A stretch of DNA of 64,000 nucleotides. Source: Microbacterium sp. oral taxon 186 str. F0373 (GTDB lineage Bacteria > Actinomycetota > Actinomycetes > Actinomycetales > Microbacteriaceae). Positions within the stretch are counted from its first letter, which is position 1; each line of letters opens with the position of its first letter. Made by a program: the position numbers and the translations under genes. Where the stretch lies: positions 310,001 to 374,000 of the forward strand of contig NZ_KE150458.1 of assembly GCF_000411455.1 (NCBI RefSeq), in the 5' to 3' direction. Positions 42,544 to 52,808 of this stretch are shown here, in pieces. The notes beneath the pieces were generated by a model. It searched no databases, had not been told where the DNA came from, and worked only from the letters and a program-made list of their open reading frames with translations.

Positions 42544-43269
42544 ATGACCGTCGCGTTGGAGATCGCCGTTCAGGATGCCGCGGGCGCCCGCGCCGCCATC
42601 GCCGCCGGAGCGGACCGCCTGGAGCTGTGTCAGGCCCTCGCCGTCGGCGGACTCACGCCCTCGATCGCGTTGGTGGAGACGGCGGTCGCCGCCGTGGGCG
42701 GGGGACGCGTCAACGTGCTCGTGCGCCCTCGCGCAGGTGGCTTCGTCTACGACGGCGACGAGATCACCCTCGTCGCGGCGGACGTCCGAGCAGCGATCGC
42801 CGCGGGCGCAGCCGGTGTCGTCGTCGGTGCGCTGACCGACGACGGGCAGGTCGACGCGCAGGCGCTGCGCAGGTGGAGGGCCGCCGCAGGCGACAGCACG
42901 CTCGTGTTTCACCGCGCGATCGACGCGGCCCCTTCACCGCTCGCCGTCCTCGACGAGCTCGCGGCGATCGGCGTCGATCGCGTGCTGACCTCGGGCGGCG
43001 CCGCCCGCTCCGTCGACGGCACGGATATGCTGCGACGCCTGGTTGCGGCGGACACCGGTATCGAGATCATGGCCGGCGGCGGCATCCGCGTCGGCGACAT
43101 CGCGCGCATCGTTGCCGTGGGCGTCGACGCCGTGCATCTGTCCGCCCGCGCCGTCGCCGGTCTCGACGTGCCGTCGGGGCCCGGGGGAGGAGCGGGCGGC
43201 CACGACGTCACCGACCCGGTCGTGGTGGCGGCGGCCGAGGCCGCCGTCCGCAGTACGCTTTCGGGGTGA
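42544..43269 (+). CDS. cutC: CutC-family protein (copper homeostasis)
   Basis: A 241-residue TIM-barrel protein. AGADRLELCQALAVGGLTPS, NVLVRPRAGGFVY, VFHRAID and VLTSGGAARSV are CutC signatures. Its biochemical role is uncertain; the link to copper tolerance comes from E. coli work and is disputed. ATG 42544 is leaderless, six bases after TAGCGT. The stop overlaps the next gene start. Confidence 0.92.
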   Translation: MTVALEIAVQDAAGARAAIAAGADRLELCQALAVGGLTPSIALVETAVAAVGGGRVNVLVRPRAGGFVYDGDEITLVAADVRAAIAAGAAGVVVGALTDDGQVDAQALRRWRAAAGDSTLVFHRAIDAAPSPLAVLDELAAIGVDRVLTSGGAARSVDGTDMLRRLVAADTGIEIMAGGGIRVGDIARIVAVGVDAVHLSARAVAGLDVPSGPGGGAGGHDVTDPVVVAAAEAAVRSTLSG

Positions 43270-43781
43270 GCACGCCACGTGATGACGACGCCCTGAGCTG
43301 GGACGGCGACGATGACCCCACTCTCGAGGTGGGCCACCGACCCACCGCCGAGCCGGTGACCGCCCCGACGGTCGCGCCCGAGCCGGCCGTGCTTCCCGAC
43401 GGATTCACGGCCGTCGGCAAGGGCAGCACCACCGTCGGCCACATCGATGCGGACGGCACCGTCACGATGCCCGACGCGCCGACGCAGATGTCGAATGCGA
43501 TGCTCGTGACCCTCGGCATCCTCGCCGGCGCTTACCTGCTGTTCACCATCGGCTGGATCATCGGCGGGTTGCGTCTGCGGGGCACGGCAGAGTTCCTCGT
43601 CAGCCCGGTCGGGTACGCGGCCGCCCTGTGGCTCGCCGTCGCGGCGGCGCCGGTGTGGTTCCTCACGGTGTTCGTCCTCACCCGCGCCGCGAAGGCCTGG
43701 GTGCGCGTCCTGCTGCTGGTCGGCGGTCTCGCCCTGCTCGTACCGTGGCCGTTCATCCTCGTCGGGGCGGTGGGACGATGA
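43266..43781 (+). CDS. Hypothetical membrane protein with acidic N-terminal region
   Basis: A 171-residue protein. About 80 acidic and proline-rich residues precede three membrane helices (LVTLGILAGAYLLFTIGWII, then YAAALWLAVAAAPVWFLTVF and VLLLVGGLALLVPWPFILV). GTG 43266 overlaps the cutC stop as GTGA, and its own end overlaps the next gene as ATGA. No family function is known to me. The arrangement suggests a three-gene operon. Confidence 0.75.
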   Translation: MSTPRDDDALSWDGDDDPTLEVGHRPTAEPVTAPTVAPEPAVLPDGFTAVGKGSTTVGHIDADGTVTMPDAPTQMSNAMLVTLGILAGAYLLFTIGWIIGGLRLRGTAEFLVSPVGYAAALWLAVAAAPVWFLTVFVLTRAAKAWVRVLLLVGGLALLVPWPFILVGAVGR

Positions 43782-44131
43782 CCACGAACGCCCCCACGCC
43801 CTCCCGCACGCGTGCCCTGCCCACCTGGCTGATCGTCGCCATCTCCGTCGTGTTCGTTCTGTTCTACGCGTACTTCGTGTGGAACGCCGTCGGCTTCCTC
43901 TCGCAGGCCGCATCGGGCGCTCAGCCGCTGAACGCCTACGGCTGGTTCGTGCTGCTGCTGTCGGTCGTCTTCCCGCTGATCGCGTTCGGCGTCGCCTTCG
44001 CCGTCGGCTGGCGGCGGACGTGGTGGGAGTTCGCCCTCGTCCTCATCACCGGTCTGTGTGTCGTGGCGGTGTTCTGGCTGAACATCCTGACCTACACCGT
44101 GGGGCCGTCCGGCTCGTCGATGCTCGGCTGA
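43778..44131 (+). CDS. Hypothetical three-helix membrane protein
   Basis: A 117-residue protein with helices at LIVAISVVFVLFYAYFVW, GWFVLLLSVVFPLIAFGVAF and FALVLITGLCVVAVFWLNIL. It overlaps the preceding membrane gene by four bases, so the two probably act together. Function is unknown. A weak hairpin near 44,143-44,168 may end the transcript. Confidence 0.75.
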   Translation: MTTNAPTPSRTRALPTWLIVAISVVFVLFYAYFVWNAVGFLSQAASGAQPLNAYGWFVLLLSVVFPLIAFGVAFAVGWRRTWWEFALVLITGLCVVAVFWLNILTYTVGPSGSSMLG

Positions 44132-44235
44132 TCCCACGCTTTTGCCCGGCCGTCATACGGTCGGGGGCAGGGGGGTCTGACCGGTAGGCTGGCATCCTTC
44201 CACCCGCTCCGATCCTGCGCAAAGGTCCTGCCGCT

Positions 44236-45840
44236 GTGTCCAAGCCTGTCGTCCTCATCGCCGAAGAACTCTCACCCGCCACGATCGATGCCCTGGGGCC
44301 GGACTTCGATGTCCGTCAGGTCGACGGCACCGACCGTCCCGCGCTCCTGTCGGCTCTGGCCGACGCCCACGCCATCCTGATCCGATCGGCGACGAAGGTG
44401 GATGCCGAGGCGATCGCAGCGGCTCCAATACTCAAGGTCGTCGCGCGTGCCGGCGTCGGACTCGACAACGTCGACATCAAGGCCGCCACGGCCGCGGGGG
44501 TCATGGTCGTCAACGCGCCGACCTCCAACATCATCTCGGCGGCCGAGCTGACGATCGGGCACATCCTGAGCCTTGCCCGTCACATCCCCGCCGCTCACGC
44601 GTCGCTGGCCGCCGGCGCCTGGAAGCGCAGCTCGTTCACGGGCACGGAGGTCTTCGAGAAGACCGTGGGCATCATCGGTCTCGGCCGCATCGGCGCCCTC
44701 ATCGCCGCTCGTCTGCAGGCATTCGGCGTGAGCGTCGTGGCGTACGACCCGTATGTCACGCCGACGCGCGCCCAGCAGCTCGGCGTCACGCTCCTGAGCC
44801 TCGATGACCTGCTCGCGCAGAGTGACTTCATCACGATCCACATGCCGAAGACGCCCGAGACGACCGGCATGATCGGCGCGGCGCAGTTCGCGCGCATGAA
44901 GCCGACCGCGTACGTCGTCAACGTCGCGCGCGGTGGACTCATCGACGAGGAGGCGCTCTACACGGCGTTGACCACGGGGGAGATCGCCGGCGCCGGACTC
45001 GACGTGTTCACGAGCGAGCCCCCGAAGCCCGACGGCACCGCGTTCCCGCTGCTGTCGCTTCCGAACGTCGTGGTGACCCCGCACCTGGGCGCGTCGACCG
45101 ACGAGGCGCAGGAGAAGGCCGGCATCTCCGTCGCCCGATCGGTCAAACTCGCCCTCGAAGGCGACCTCGTGCCCGATGCGGTTAACGTCGCCGGTGGAGT
45201 CATCGACCCGTTCGTGCGTCCCGGCATCGCTCTCGTCGAGCAGCTCGGTCAGGTATTCTCCGGCCTTGCGACCAGCGCCCTCACGAGCCTGGACATCGAG
45301 GTGCGCGGCGAGCTCGCCGCCTACGACGTCAGCGTCTACCGCCTCGCGGCGCTGAAGGGCATCTTCACGAAGATCGTCAGCGAGAACGTGTCCTACGTGA
45401 ACGCGCCGTTGTTCGCCGAGCAGCGCGGCATCGAGACCCGTCTGATCGTCGAGGCCGACAGCCCGCTCTATCGCAACATCACGATTCTGCGCGGCACGCT
45501 GTCGGACGGAACGGTGCTCGAGGTTGCGGGAACCCTGGCCGGAACCCGCATGGTCCCCAAGATCGTCGGCATCAACGGCTACGAGATCGAGGTTCCGATC
45601 GAGAAGCACCACATCCTCATGCGCTACGCAGACCGCCCCGGCATCGTCGCGATCTACGGCCAGAAGCTGGGGGAGGCGGGCATCAACATCGCCGGTCTGT
45701 TCGTCGCTCAGCCCGACGCCTCGGGCCGTGCGCTCTCGGTTCTCACGGTCGACCAGCCCGTGCCGGACGCGATCCTCGACGACACGCGACAGGCGATCGG
45801 CGCCGACCTCTTCCGCCAGCTGGAGATCGTCGAAGCCTGA
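44236..45840 (+). CDS. serA: D-3-phosphoglycerate dehydrogenase
   Basis: A 534-residue enzyme of the long actinobacterial type, the first step of serine synthesis. The NAD domain has TVGIIGLGRIGALIAARLQ, catalytic Arg/Glu/His in VNVARGGLIDEEAL and VVTPHLGAST. An intervening domain and a C-terminal ACT domain (RYADRPGIVAIYGQKLGEAG) allow serine feedback. GTG 44236 has AAAGGTCCT upstream, and TAGGCT at 44185 is the probable -10 box. Confidence 0.96.
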   Translation: MSKPVVLIAEELSPATIDALGPDFDVRQVDGTDRPALLSALADAHAILIRSATKVDAEAIAAAPILKVVARAGVGLDNVDIKAATAAGVMVVNAPTSNIISAAELTIGHILSLARHIPAAHASLAAGAWKRSSFTGTEVFEKTVGIIGLGRIGALIAARLQAFGVSVVAYDPYVTPTRAQQLGVTLLSLDDLLAQSDFITIHMPKTPETTGMIGAAQFARMKPTAYVVNVARGGLIDEEALYTALTTGEIAGAGLDVFTSEPPKPDGTAFPLLSLPNVVVTPHLGASTDEAQEKAGISVARSVKLALEGDLVPDAVNVAGGVIDPFVRPGIALVEQLGQVFSGLATSALTSLDIEVRGELAAYDVSVYRLAALKGIFTKIVSENVSYVNAPLFAEQRGIETRLIVEADSPLYRNITILRGTLSDGTVLEVAGTLAGTRMVPKIVGINGYEIEVPIEKHHILMRYADRPGIVAIYGQKLGEAGINIAGLFVAQPDASGRALSVLTVDQPVPDAILDDTRQAIGADLFRQLEIVEA

Positions 45841-45871
45841 CGTCGCGGCGCGGGGTTTCGGGGCGCCGCGG

Positions 45872-45968
45872 CATCCCGTCGTCGAGCCGCCATGATTCCT
45901 CCGAACCGCTATGGTTTAGCGCGCAAAACCATAGCGGTTCGACGAGAACGTGGCGGCTCGGCGGGATG
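45872..45968. repeat. Three nested inverted repeats (cruciform-like terminator)
   Basis: From outside in, CATCCCG pairs with CGGGATG (7 bases), CGAGCCGCCA with TGGCGGCTCG (10), and CGAACCGCTATGGTTT with AAACCATAGCGGTTCG (16), around an eight-base loop. It fills the gap between convergent serA and tetR and probably stops transcription both ways. The size and nesting are unusual. Confidence 0.75.
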
Positions 45969-45974
45969 CGGGGG

Positions 45975-46517
45975 TCAGCGGACGGCGCGCTCGACCAGGG
46001 CGACCAGCGCCTTCAGCGCGTCGCCGCGGGGGACCGGTCCGGGGATCGATCCGCCCGACAGGGCGTTGTTGAAGTACAGGCCGTCGCCGACGAGCATCAC
46101 GAGATCGAGCGCCGCGCCCTCGGGGGCGTAGGGACGCAGCGCGTCAGCCCACTTCTCCCGCACCTCCCGCAATGCCTCGGCGGCGTGGCCGTTGCCGCCC
46201 TGCGCGAGGCGCGAGGTGGCGAGGATGACGCGGTCGATCGGGTCGTTCGACATGACGGATGAATGCAGATAGTGGGCGATGGGGCCGCCCGGGTAGCTCG
46301 ACATCGCCGCGACGTCCTCGTCGACGAGGGTCTGGAGGCGTTCGATCAGGCCCGCCTCGAGCATCTCCTTCGAGGCGAAGTGGTAGAGCAGGCCACCTTT
46401 GGAGACCCCGGCTGCGCGCGCCGTGGCATCCATCGTCGCCGCGCGTTCACCCTCGTCCACGAGGATCGCCTCGAAGGCGTCGAGCACCTTCTCGCGGGCC
46501 AGGGGAGGGCGACTCAT
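45975..46517 (-). CDS. TetR-family regulator of the divergent MFS pump
   Basis: A 180-residue TetR protein with ERAATMDATARAAGVSKGGLLYHFASKEML as the DNA-binding region, reading KGGLLYHFASK as in QacR-like and other small TetR repressors. ATG 46517 is chosen; the frame continues upstream without domain support. The gene diverges from an MFS pump with a palindrome between them. Confidence 0.88.
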   Translation of the reverse strand: MSRPPLAREKVLDAFEAILVDEGERAATMDATARAAGVSKGGLLYHFASKEMLEAGLIERLQTLVDEDVAAMSSYPGGPIAHYLHSSVMSNDPIDRVILATSRLAQGGNGHAAEALREVREKWADALRPYAPEGAALDLVMLVGDGLYFNNALSGGSIPGPVPRGDALKALVALVERAVR

Positions 46518-46558
46518 GGTGTCGATCGTATCGAGTGCTCGGTGTCCATGTCTGTTAC

Positions 46559-46580
46559 TATACCGGCTGGACGGTTTATA
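46559..46580. promoter_or_regulatory. Putative TetR operator/promoter of the second DHA2 pump
   Basis: TATACCG and CGGTTTATA form a near-palindrome over the start of the MFS gene, with TACTAT and TTATAA suitable as -10 elements. This is the expected TetR binding place. Confidence 0.55.
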
Positions 46581-46581
46581 A

Positions 46582-48132
46582 ATGATGACACTGACTGAAG
46601 AGATCACCCTGGCCGAGTCGAACGGCAAGCGGGTCGGATGGCGCGGCTGGCTCGCACTGATCGTGCTGATGCTGCCGGTTCTGCTCGTTTCCGTGGACAA
46701 CACGGTGCTGAGCTTCGCCCTGCCCGATATCGCTCTGAGCCTGAACCCCTCCAGCGCCCAGCAGCTGTGGATCATCGACGCCTACCCGCTTGTGCTGGCG
46801 GGGCTGCTGGTGACGATGGGCACGCTCGGCGACCGGTTCGGACGTCGACGGATGCTGCTGATCGGTGCGACGGGCTTCGCCGCCGTGTCCGTGCTGGCCG
46901 CCTTCGCTCCCAGCGCAGCCTGGCTGATCGTGGCTCGCGCGGGAATGGGCGTGTTCGGCGCGATGCTCATGCCGTCCACGCTGTCTCTGCTGCGCAGCAT
47001 CTTCACCGACCGCGACCAACGCCGCATGGCGATCGCGGTGTGGGCGTCGATGTTCTCCGCCGGAGCGGCCCTCGGTCCGATCGTCGGCGGCATCCTGCTC
47101 GAGCACTTCGCCTGGGGCTCGGTGTTCCTCATGTCGGTTCCGGTGCTCGTCCCGCTGCTGATCCTTGCGCCGCTGCTGGTTCCCGAGAGTCGCGATCCGC
47201 GCCCGGGCCGCATCGACCCGGTCAGCATCGCCCTGTCGATGCTGACGATGGTGCCGATCGTCTACGCGATCAAGGAGGTCGCGGTGCACGGCTTCGGGGT
47301 GCTGCCGGTGGTGCTGACGGCAGCCGGACTCGGCTTCGGGGTCGCGTTCGTACGCCGCCAGCTCGCCTCGGAGCAGCCCATGCTCGACATGCGGCTGTTC
47401 GCGCGCGGCACCTTCAGCGGCGCGCTGCTGGTGAACCTCCTCAGCGTTGTGTCCCTCGTCGGCTTCCTGTACTTCGTCGCGCAGCATCTGCAGCTAATCG
47501 TCGGCCTGTCGCCGATGGAGGCAGGATTCGCTTTGGTGCCCGGCATGGCTGCGATGATCGTCGCCGGCCTCCTCGTCGTCCCGATCGCGCGGCGCGTCTC
47601 GGCGCGCGTGGTCGTGCCGGTCGCGCTGACGTTCTCGGTCGTGGCCTACCTGCTCGTCCCCGGCGCGGTCGGCGACGGCGCCCTGGCCCTGCTGATCGCC
47701 GCCTTCGTCCTGCTCGGCATCGGCATCGGTGCCGCCGAGACAGTGTCGAACGAGCTCATTCTCGCCAGTGCACCTCCCGCCAAGGCCGGAGCGGCCAGCG
47801 CCGTGTCGGAGACGGCCTACGAGCTGGGCGCCGTCCTGGGCACGGCGGTGCTCGGCGGCATCCTGACGGCGGCCTATCGAACCGGCATCGTGCTTCCGGC
47901 GGGGGTCGAAGGGGCGGCGGCGGATGCCGCGCGCGAGACCTTGGCAGGGGCGATGACGGTCGCGGGCTCACTCGACGGCGCCACCGCCGATGCGCTGCGC
48001 GCGGCGGCCGCACACGCCTTCGACGCGGGCGTCGGCATCACCGCGGTGATCGGAGCCGTGCTCGTCGCCATCGCCGCGGTCATCGCGGCCACTACGCTGA
48101 AAGGGTCCCGCAGCGCCCACGTCGATCACTGA
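46582..48132 (+). CDS. MFS multidrug transporter, DHA2 type (Smv/QacA-like)
   Basis: A 516-residue, 14-helix exporter. [20 protein letters not shown] is the QacA/SmvA-type helix 1 with its membrane acidic residue. [16 protein letters not shown] and [20 protein letters not shown] follow. ATG 46582 (or the next codon) follows a TetR operator. It probably exports cationic biocides, by family. Confidence 0.9.
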   Translation: MMTLTEEITLAESNGKRVGWRGWLALIVLMLPVLLVSVDNTVLSFALPDIALSLNPSSAQQLWIIDAYPLVLAGLLVTMGTLGDRFGRRRMLLIGATGFAAVSVLAAFAPSAAWLIVARAGMGVFGAMLMPSTLSLLRSIFTDRDQRRMAIAVWASMFSAGAALGPIVGGILLEHFAWGSVFLMSVPVLVPLLILAPLLVPESRDPRPGRIDPVSIALSMLTMVPIVYAIKEVAVHGFGVLPVVLTAAGLGFGVAFVRRQLASEQPMLDMRLFARGTFSGALLVNLLSVVSLVGFLYFVAQHLQLIVGLSPMEAGFALVPGMAAMIVAGLLVVPIARRVSARVVVPVALTFSVVAYLLVPGAVGDGALALLIAAFVLLGIGIGAAETVSNELILASAPPAKAGAASAVSETAYELGAVLGTAVLGGILTAAYRTGIVLPAGVEGAAADAARETLAGAMTVAGSLDGATADALRAAAAHAFDAGVGITAVIGAVLVAIAAVIAATTLKGSRSAHVDH

Positions 48133-48200
48133 TCGTCCCGACGGACATCGACACCGACGGCGCCGCGCATGCCCGAGTACGAGCAGTGTCGAGGAGTTCC

Positions 48201-49253
48201 ATGTCGCGTGTCATCAAGCTGGCCGTCATTCCGGGTGACGGCATCGGTCCCGAGGTCGTCGCAGAGGCGGAAAAGGTGCTCGATGCCGTGACCGCGGCAT
48301 CCGAGGTCACCTTCGACAAGACACGCTTCTCGCTCGGCGCCGCGCGCTACCTCGACACGGGCGACACGCTCACCGACGATGATCTCGCCGCCGTCGCGGC
48401 GCACGACGCGATCCTCCTCGGTGCCGTCGGAGGTGTGCCGGGCGATCCACGTCTGAAGGACGCGAACATCGAGCGCGGACTGCTCCTGAAGCTGCGCTTC
48501 TCGCTCGACCACTACGTCAACCTCCGCCCGTCCAAGCTGTATCCGGGTGCGCCCGGGCCGCTCGCCGATCCCGGGCAGATCGACTTCGTGGTCGTTCGGG
48601 AAGGTACGGAGGGCCCCTACGTCGGCAACGGCGGATCGATCCGCACCGGTACGCCGCACGAGGTGGCCAACGAGACCTCGGTCAACACGGCGTTCGGCAT
48701 CGAGCGCGTCGTGCGCTACGCCTTCGCCCAGGCGGGGCGCCGACGCAAGAAGGTGACGCTCGTGCACAAGACGAACGTCCTCGTTCACGCCGGCGGCATG
48801 TGGAAACGGATCGTGGATGCCGTGGCCTCGGAGCACCCCGAGGTGACCGTAGACTATGTGCACATCGACGCGGCCACCATCTATCTGGTCACGAACCCGG
48901 GCCGCTTCGACGTGATCGTCACCGACAACCTCTTCGGAGACATCCTCACCGACTTGGCCGGCGCCGTCACCGGAGGCATCGGCCTCGCCGCTTCGGGGAA
49001 CATCAACCCCGACGGCGCGTTCCCTTCGATGTTCGAGCCCGTGCACGGCTCGGCGCCGGACATCGCAGGACAGCAGAAGGCCGATCCCACGGCCGCGATC
49101 CTCTCCGTCGCCCTCATGCTCGACCATCTCGGGCTCGCCGACGAAGCCGCACGCGTCACCCGCGCCGTCGAGGAGGACATCGCCCACAGGGGCTCCGCAC
49201 CCCGCACCACCACTCAGGTCGGCGACGCCATCGTCGCTGCAGTCCAGGCGTAG
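48201..49253 (+). CDS. leuB: 3-isopropylmalate dehydrogenase
   Basis: A 350-residue enzyme of leucine synthesis. [69 protein letters not shown] and [14 protein letters not shown] are the signatures. The LLLKLR variant (rather than LLxLR) is the short actinobacterial type. ATG 48201 has GAGGAG upstream. Its TAG stop overlaps TAGCCT, the likely -10 box of ilvE. Confidence 0.95.
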   Translation: MSRVIKLAVIPGDGIGPEVVAEAEKVLDAVTAASEVTFDKTRFSLGAARYLDTGDTLTDDDLAAVAAHDAILLGAVGGVPGDPRLKDANIERGLLLKLRFSLDHYVNLRPSKLYPGAPGPLADPGQIDFVVVREGTEGPYVGNGGSIRTGTPHEVANETSVNTAFGIERVVRYAFAQAGRRRKKVTLVHKTNVLVHAGGMWKRIVDAVASEHPEVTVDYVHIDAATIYLVTNPGRFDVIVTDNLFGDILTDLAGAVTGGIGLAASGNINPDGAFPSMFEPVHGSAPDIAGQQKADPTAAILSVALMLDHLGLADEAARVTRAVEEDIAHRGSAPRTTTQVGDAIVAAVQA

Positions 49254-49302
49254 CCTGGAACCGCCGCACGCACGCCGACCGCTCACACCCTCAGGACACG
49301 AC

Positions 49303-50433
49303 ATGAGCCTCACCTACGAACCCGACGCCGGACTTGCCCCTCTGGAGTTCGCGGTCACCCGCAACCTCGCCGCGAAGTCGGCGGCGGAACGCGAGCAGCT
49401 GCTCGCCGACCCCGCCTTCGGCACGACCTTCACCGACCACATGGTCGACATCTGCTGGTCGGTGCGCGGCGGATGGCACCGCCCGCGCGTGCAGCCCTAC
49501 GGCCCGCTCTCGCTCGACCCTGCCGCGGCGGTGCTGCATTACGGGCAGGAGATCTTCGAGGGCATCAAGGCGTATCGTCACGCCGACGGCTCGGTCTGGA
49601 CCTTCCGACCCGATCAGAACGGCCGTCGCCTGCAGCGCAGCGCACGGCGTCTGGCGCTTCCCGAGCTGCCGGTGGAGTACTTCGTCGAGTCGCTCAAGGC
49701 TCTCATCGCCGTCGACGGCGCGTGGGTACCCGCCGGCGCCGACCAGAGCCTGTACCTGCGCCCGTTCATGTTCGCCAAGGAGGCGTTCCTGGGCGTGCGT
49801 CCGGCGAACAAGGTCGGCTACTACGTGATCGCCTCGCCGGTGGGCGCGTACTTCAAGGGCGGCGCGAAGCCGGTGTCGATCTGGCTCAGCGAGGACTACG
49901 CACGCGCGGGCAAGGGGGGCACGGGCGCGGCGAAGACGGGTGGGAACTACGCCGCGAGTCTGCTGCCGCAGGCGGAGGCCTACGAGCAGGGCTGCGACCA
50001 GGTCGTCTTCCTCGACCAGGACCGCAACGTGGAAGAGCTCGGCGGCATGAACGTCGTGTTCGTCTACAAGGACGGCACGATCGTCACGCCGCAGTCGGAC
50101 TCGATCCTCGAGGGCATCACCCGTGACTCGATCCTGCAGCTGGCCGCCGACCGCGGTCACAAGATCGAGGGTCGTGCGGTGTCGATCGACGAGTGGCGTT
50201 CGGGCGTGGCCTCCGGCGACATCGTCGAGGTGTTCGCGTGCGGCACCGCCGCTGTGGTCGCTCCGATCGGTGTGCTGAAGGGGCGCGAGTTCGTCGACGA
50301 GCAGCCTCTCGGCCCGCTCGCACAGTCGCTGCGCGACGAGCTCACCGACATCCAGTACGGGCGCCGCGAAGACACGCACGGCTGGCTCGTGCGCCTCGAC
50401 GCGCCGGAGAGCGACGCGGAGCCGGCGGCGTGA
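49303..50433 (+). CDS. ilvE: Branched-chain amino acid aminotransferase
   Basis: A 376-residue fold-IV PLP enzyme, the last step for valine, leucine and isoleucine. [15 protein letters not shown] and the PLP Lys region [22 protein letters not shown] (given here in part) are visible, with [10 protein letters not shown] and GITRDSIL later. ATG 49303 follows a 47-base leader from TAGCCT at 49251. The end overlaps the next start as GTGA. Confidence 0.95.
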   Translation: MSLTYEPDAGLAPLEFAVTRNLAAKSAAEREQLLADPAFGTTFTDHMVDICWSVRGGWHRPRVQPYGPLSLDPAAAVLHYGQEIFEGIKAYRHADGSVWTFRPDQNGRRLQRSARRLALPELPVEYFVESLKALIAVDGAWVPAGADQSLYLRPFMFAKEAFLGVRPANKVGYYVIASPVGAYFKGGAKPVSIWLSEDYARAGKGGTGAAKTGGNYAASLLPQAEAYEQGCDQVVFLDQDRNVEELGGMNVVFVYKDGTIVTPQSDSILEGITRDSILQLAADRGHKIEGRAVSIDEWRSGVASGDIVEVFACGTAAVVAPIGVLKGREFVDEQPLGPLAQSLRDELTDIQYGRREDTHGWLVRLDAPESDAEPAA

Positions 50434-51197
50434 GGGTCGTCCGCTTCAGCCACAACGACGCGATCCGCTTCGGCATCGTCGACGAGACCGAGCTGGTCGT
50501 CTTGGCCGGAGACCCGCTGTTCGCGGGTTTCGAGACGACGGGGGAGCGTGTGCCTCTCGGCGAGGTCGCGCTGCTCGCACCGGTCATCCCGCGCTCGAAG
50601 ATCGTGTGCGTCGGCAAGAACTACCGCGACCACGCCGCCGAGATGGGCGGCGAGGCGCCCGAGGCGCCCCTGCTGTTCCTCAAGCCCAACACCGCCGTCA
50701 TCGGCCCCGGCGACGCGATCGTGCGGCCCCCGCAGTCCGAGCGCACGGACTTCGAGGGCGAGCTTGCGGTCGTCATCGGTCGTGTGGCCAAGAACGTCCC
50801 GGCATCCGCGGCGCTGGACTACGTGTTCGGCTACACCATCGGCAACGACGTGACGGCACGCGACCTGCAGAAGTCGGACGGCCAGTGGGCGCGGGCCAAG
50901 GGATTCGACACGTTCTGCCCGCTCGGACCGGCGATCGAGACCGACTTCGATCTGGACGCCGGTGCGCGCATCGTGACGCGGGTCGACGGGGAGGTGCGCC
51001 AGGACGGCCCGATCTCCGACATGGTGCATTCCGTCCCGGACATCATCGCGTACGCGTCGGCGGCCTTCACCCTGCTGCCGGGGGATGTGATCCTCACCGG
51101 GACACCTGCCGGCATCGGCCCGTTCGAAGCGGGCCAGACCGTCGAGGTCGAGATCACGGGGCTCGGAACGCTCCGCAACACCGCGCGAAACGCGTGA
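50430..51197 (+). CDS. Fumarylacetoacetate hydrolase-family protein
   Basis: A 255-residue FAH-fold enzyme. [45 protein letters not shown] and [20 protein letters not shown] give the metal-binding acidic residues. Family members are hydrolases, decarboxylases or oxaloacetate tautomerases. It overlaps ilvE and the following MFS gene. Placement after ilvE is common in actinobacteria and does not prove a role in that pathway. Confidence 0.88.
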   Translation: MRVVRFSHNDAIRFGIVDETELVVLAGDPLFAGFETTGERVPLGEVALLAPVIPRSKIVCVGKNYRDHAAEMGGEAPEAPLLFLKPNTAVIGPGDAIVRPPQSERTDFEGELAVVIGRVAKNVPASAALDYVFGYTIGNDVTARDLQKSDGQWARAKGFDTFCPLGPAIETDFDLDAGARIVTRVDGEVRQDGPISDMVHSVPDIIAYASAAFTLLPGDVILTGTPAGIGPFEAGQTVEVEITGLGTLRNTARNA

Positions 51198-52429
51198 CCG
51201 ACACGGAGCCGGCGATGGATGCTGCCGCGGTCGCGAGGATCCAGCGGCGCACCGTCACCGTCCTCGCCGCCGGGCAGGTGCTGGGCGGCATCGCGTTCGG
51301 CGCGACGGTTTCGCTCGGCGCGCTGCTGGCGGCGGATCTGTCGGGCAATGAGGCGCTGTCGGGGCTGGCGACGGCATCCGTGACCTTGGGTGCTGCCCTG
51401 TGCGCCATCCCGCTCGCGCGCCTGGCGGGGCGGCGGGGGCGGCGGGTGGCCCTGACGCTCGGCAACCTCTTGGCGCTGATCGGCATCGCGGTCGTGATCA
51501 GCGCCGCGGCCGCGCGTAGCTTTCCGCTGCTGATCGTGGGCGTGGTGCTCATCGGCGCCGGCAACGCGGGCAATCTGCAGTCGCGCTTCGCTGCGACGGA
51601 CCTGGCACCGGCTGCGCGCCGGGGGCGCGACCTCGGCACCGTCGTCTGGGCGACGACCGTCGGCGGTGTACTGGGTCCGCTGCTCCTGACGCCGGGAGAG
51701 GCCGTCGGCGCCGCGCTGCGGATGCCGCCGCTCACCGGCTCCTACGCGTTCTCGATCGTGGCGCAGCTGATCGCTTTCGCGCTCTACCTCGCGGCACTGA
51801 GGCCCGACCCGCTGCTGCTGGCACAGCGTCTGGCGCGCAGCGGCGATGCGCAGCGTGAGCACATCGACGATCTCGACCGGCCGGTGGCCGCGCGCTACGC
51901 GATCTTCGCGGTGGCGGGATCGCACGTGGTGATGGCGTCGGTGATGGCGATGACGCCGATCCATCTGGCGCACCTCGCGCCCGAGCACGTCACCCTCGTG
52001 GTCGGCACCACGATCGCGCTGCATGTGTTCGGCATGTACGGCTTGTCACCGTTGTTCGGCGCGCTGGCCGACCGATGGGGACGCATCGCGACGATCCTGT
52101 TGGGTCAGGCGGTGCTGGCGGCATCCCTGATCGTGGCGGCGACCGTGCCCGATTCGCAATGGGCGGTGCTGGTCGCGCTGTTCCTCCTCGGCGCGGGGTG
52201 GAGCGCCGCGACGGTGTCGGGTGCCGCTCTGCTCACCGAGAGTTCCCCGACCCGTCTCCGGCCGCGGCGACAGGGCCTGAGTGACACGATCATGACCTTC
52301 AGCGCCGCCGTCGGCGCCGTGCTCGCCGGCGTCGTCCTGAGCCAGATCGGCTACGGCGGGCTGGCGATGGTCGCCCTGGTGCTGGTGGTGGCAGTCACGG
52401 TGCTCTCCCCTTACGCGCGCCGCGGCTGA
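51194..52429 (+). CDS. MFS transporter
   Basis: A 411-residue, 12-helix transporter. [20 protein letters not shown] is helix 1, [20 protein letters not shown] the loop motif and [16 protein letters not shown] the second-half copy. GTG 51194 overlaps the FAH gene stop, so it ends the ilvE transcript. The substrate is unknown. Confidence 0.86.
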   Translation: MTDTEPAMDAAAVARIQRRTVTVLAAGQVLGGIAFGATVSLGALLAADLSGNEALSGLATASVTLGAALCAIPLARLAGRRGRRVALTLGNLLALIGIAVVISAAAARSFPLLIVGVVLIGAGNAGNLQSRFAATDLAPAARRGRDLGTVVWATTVGGVLGPLLLTPGEAVGAALRMPPLTGSYAFSIVAQLIAFALYLAALRPDPLLLAQRLARSGDAQREHIDDLDRPVAARYAIFAVAGSHVVMASVMAMTPIHLAHLAPEHVTLVVGTTIALHVFGMYGLSPLFGALADRWGRIATILLGQAVLAASLIVAATVPDSQWAVLVALFLLGAGWSAATVSGAALLTESSPTRLRPRRQGLSDTIMTFSAAVGAVLAGVVLSQIGYGGLAMVALVLVVAVTVLSPYARRG

Positions 52430-52485
52430 CGCGCCCGGGGTGCCGCGGTTGCGGCGTAGTTGGGGCGGCTTGCGGCGCGGGGCAT

Positions 52486-52762
52486 GCCGAGGAGATGGCG
52501 GACGCCGAGGAGATGGCGGATGCCGAGGACGATCTGACACGGAGCGGTCATCTGATCCCGACATCTCCGCGGAATCGGCGTCGTGTGCACGCCCAGCGCA
52601 GCGTGCCCGCGCCAGCGCGTCCCAGCCGATGCCGGCGCCGACTCCCGTGCCGGCTGGTCCCGCTTGCGTGCCGTACTCAGTCTGGGCGGTGGCGGCGGGT
52701 CTCGGCATCCGCGTGATTCCGCGGGTGCAGGCGGTCGGTCCTCGCGCGCAGACTGAATACGG
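52486..52762. repeat. Repeats in the gap between convergent genes
   Basis: GCCGAGGAGATGGCGGAC/T is repeated twice in tandem plus a partial third copy (52486-52531). Further on, CCGTACTCAGTCTG (52671) and CAGACTGAATACGG (52749) form a 14-base inverted repeat with one mismatch. No gene is convincing in 52,430-52,808. The inverted repeat probably ends transcription from both sides. Confidence 0.55.
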
Positions 52763-52808
52763 CCCGTCCACGCCGTGCGGCGGGGGAGAGAACGCCGTCG
52801 CTTCGAGG

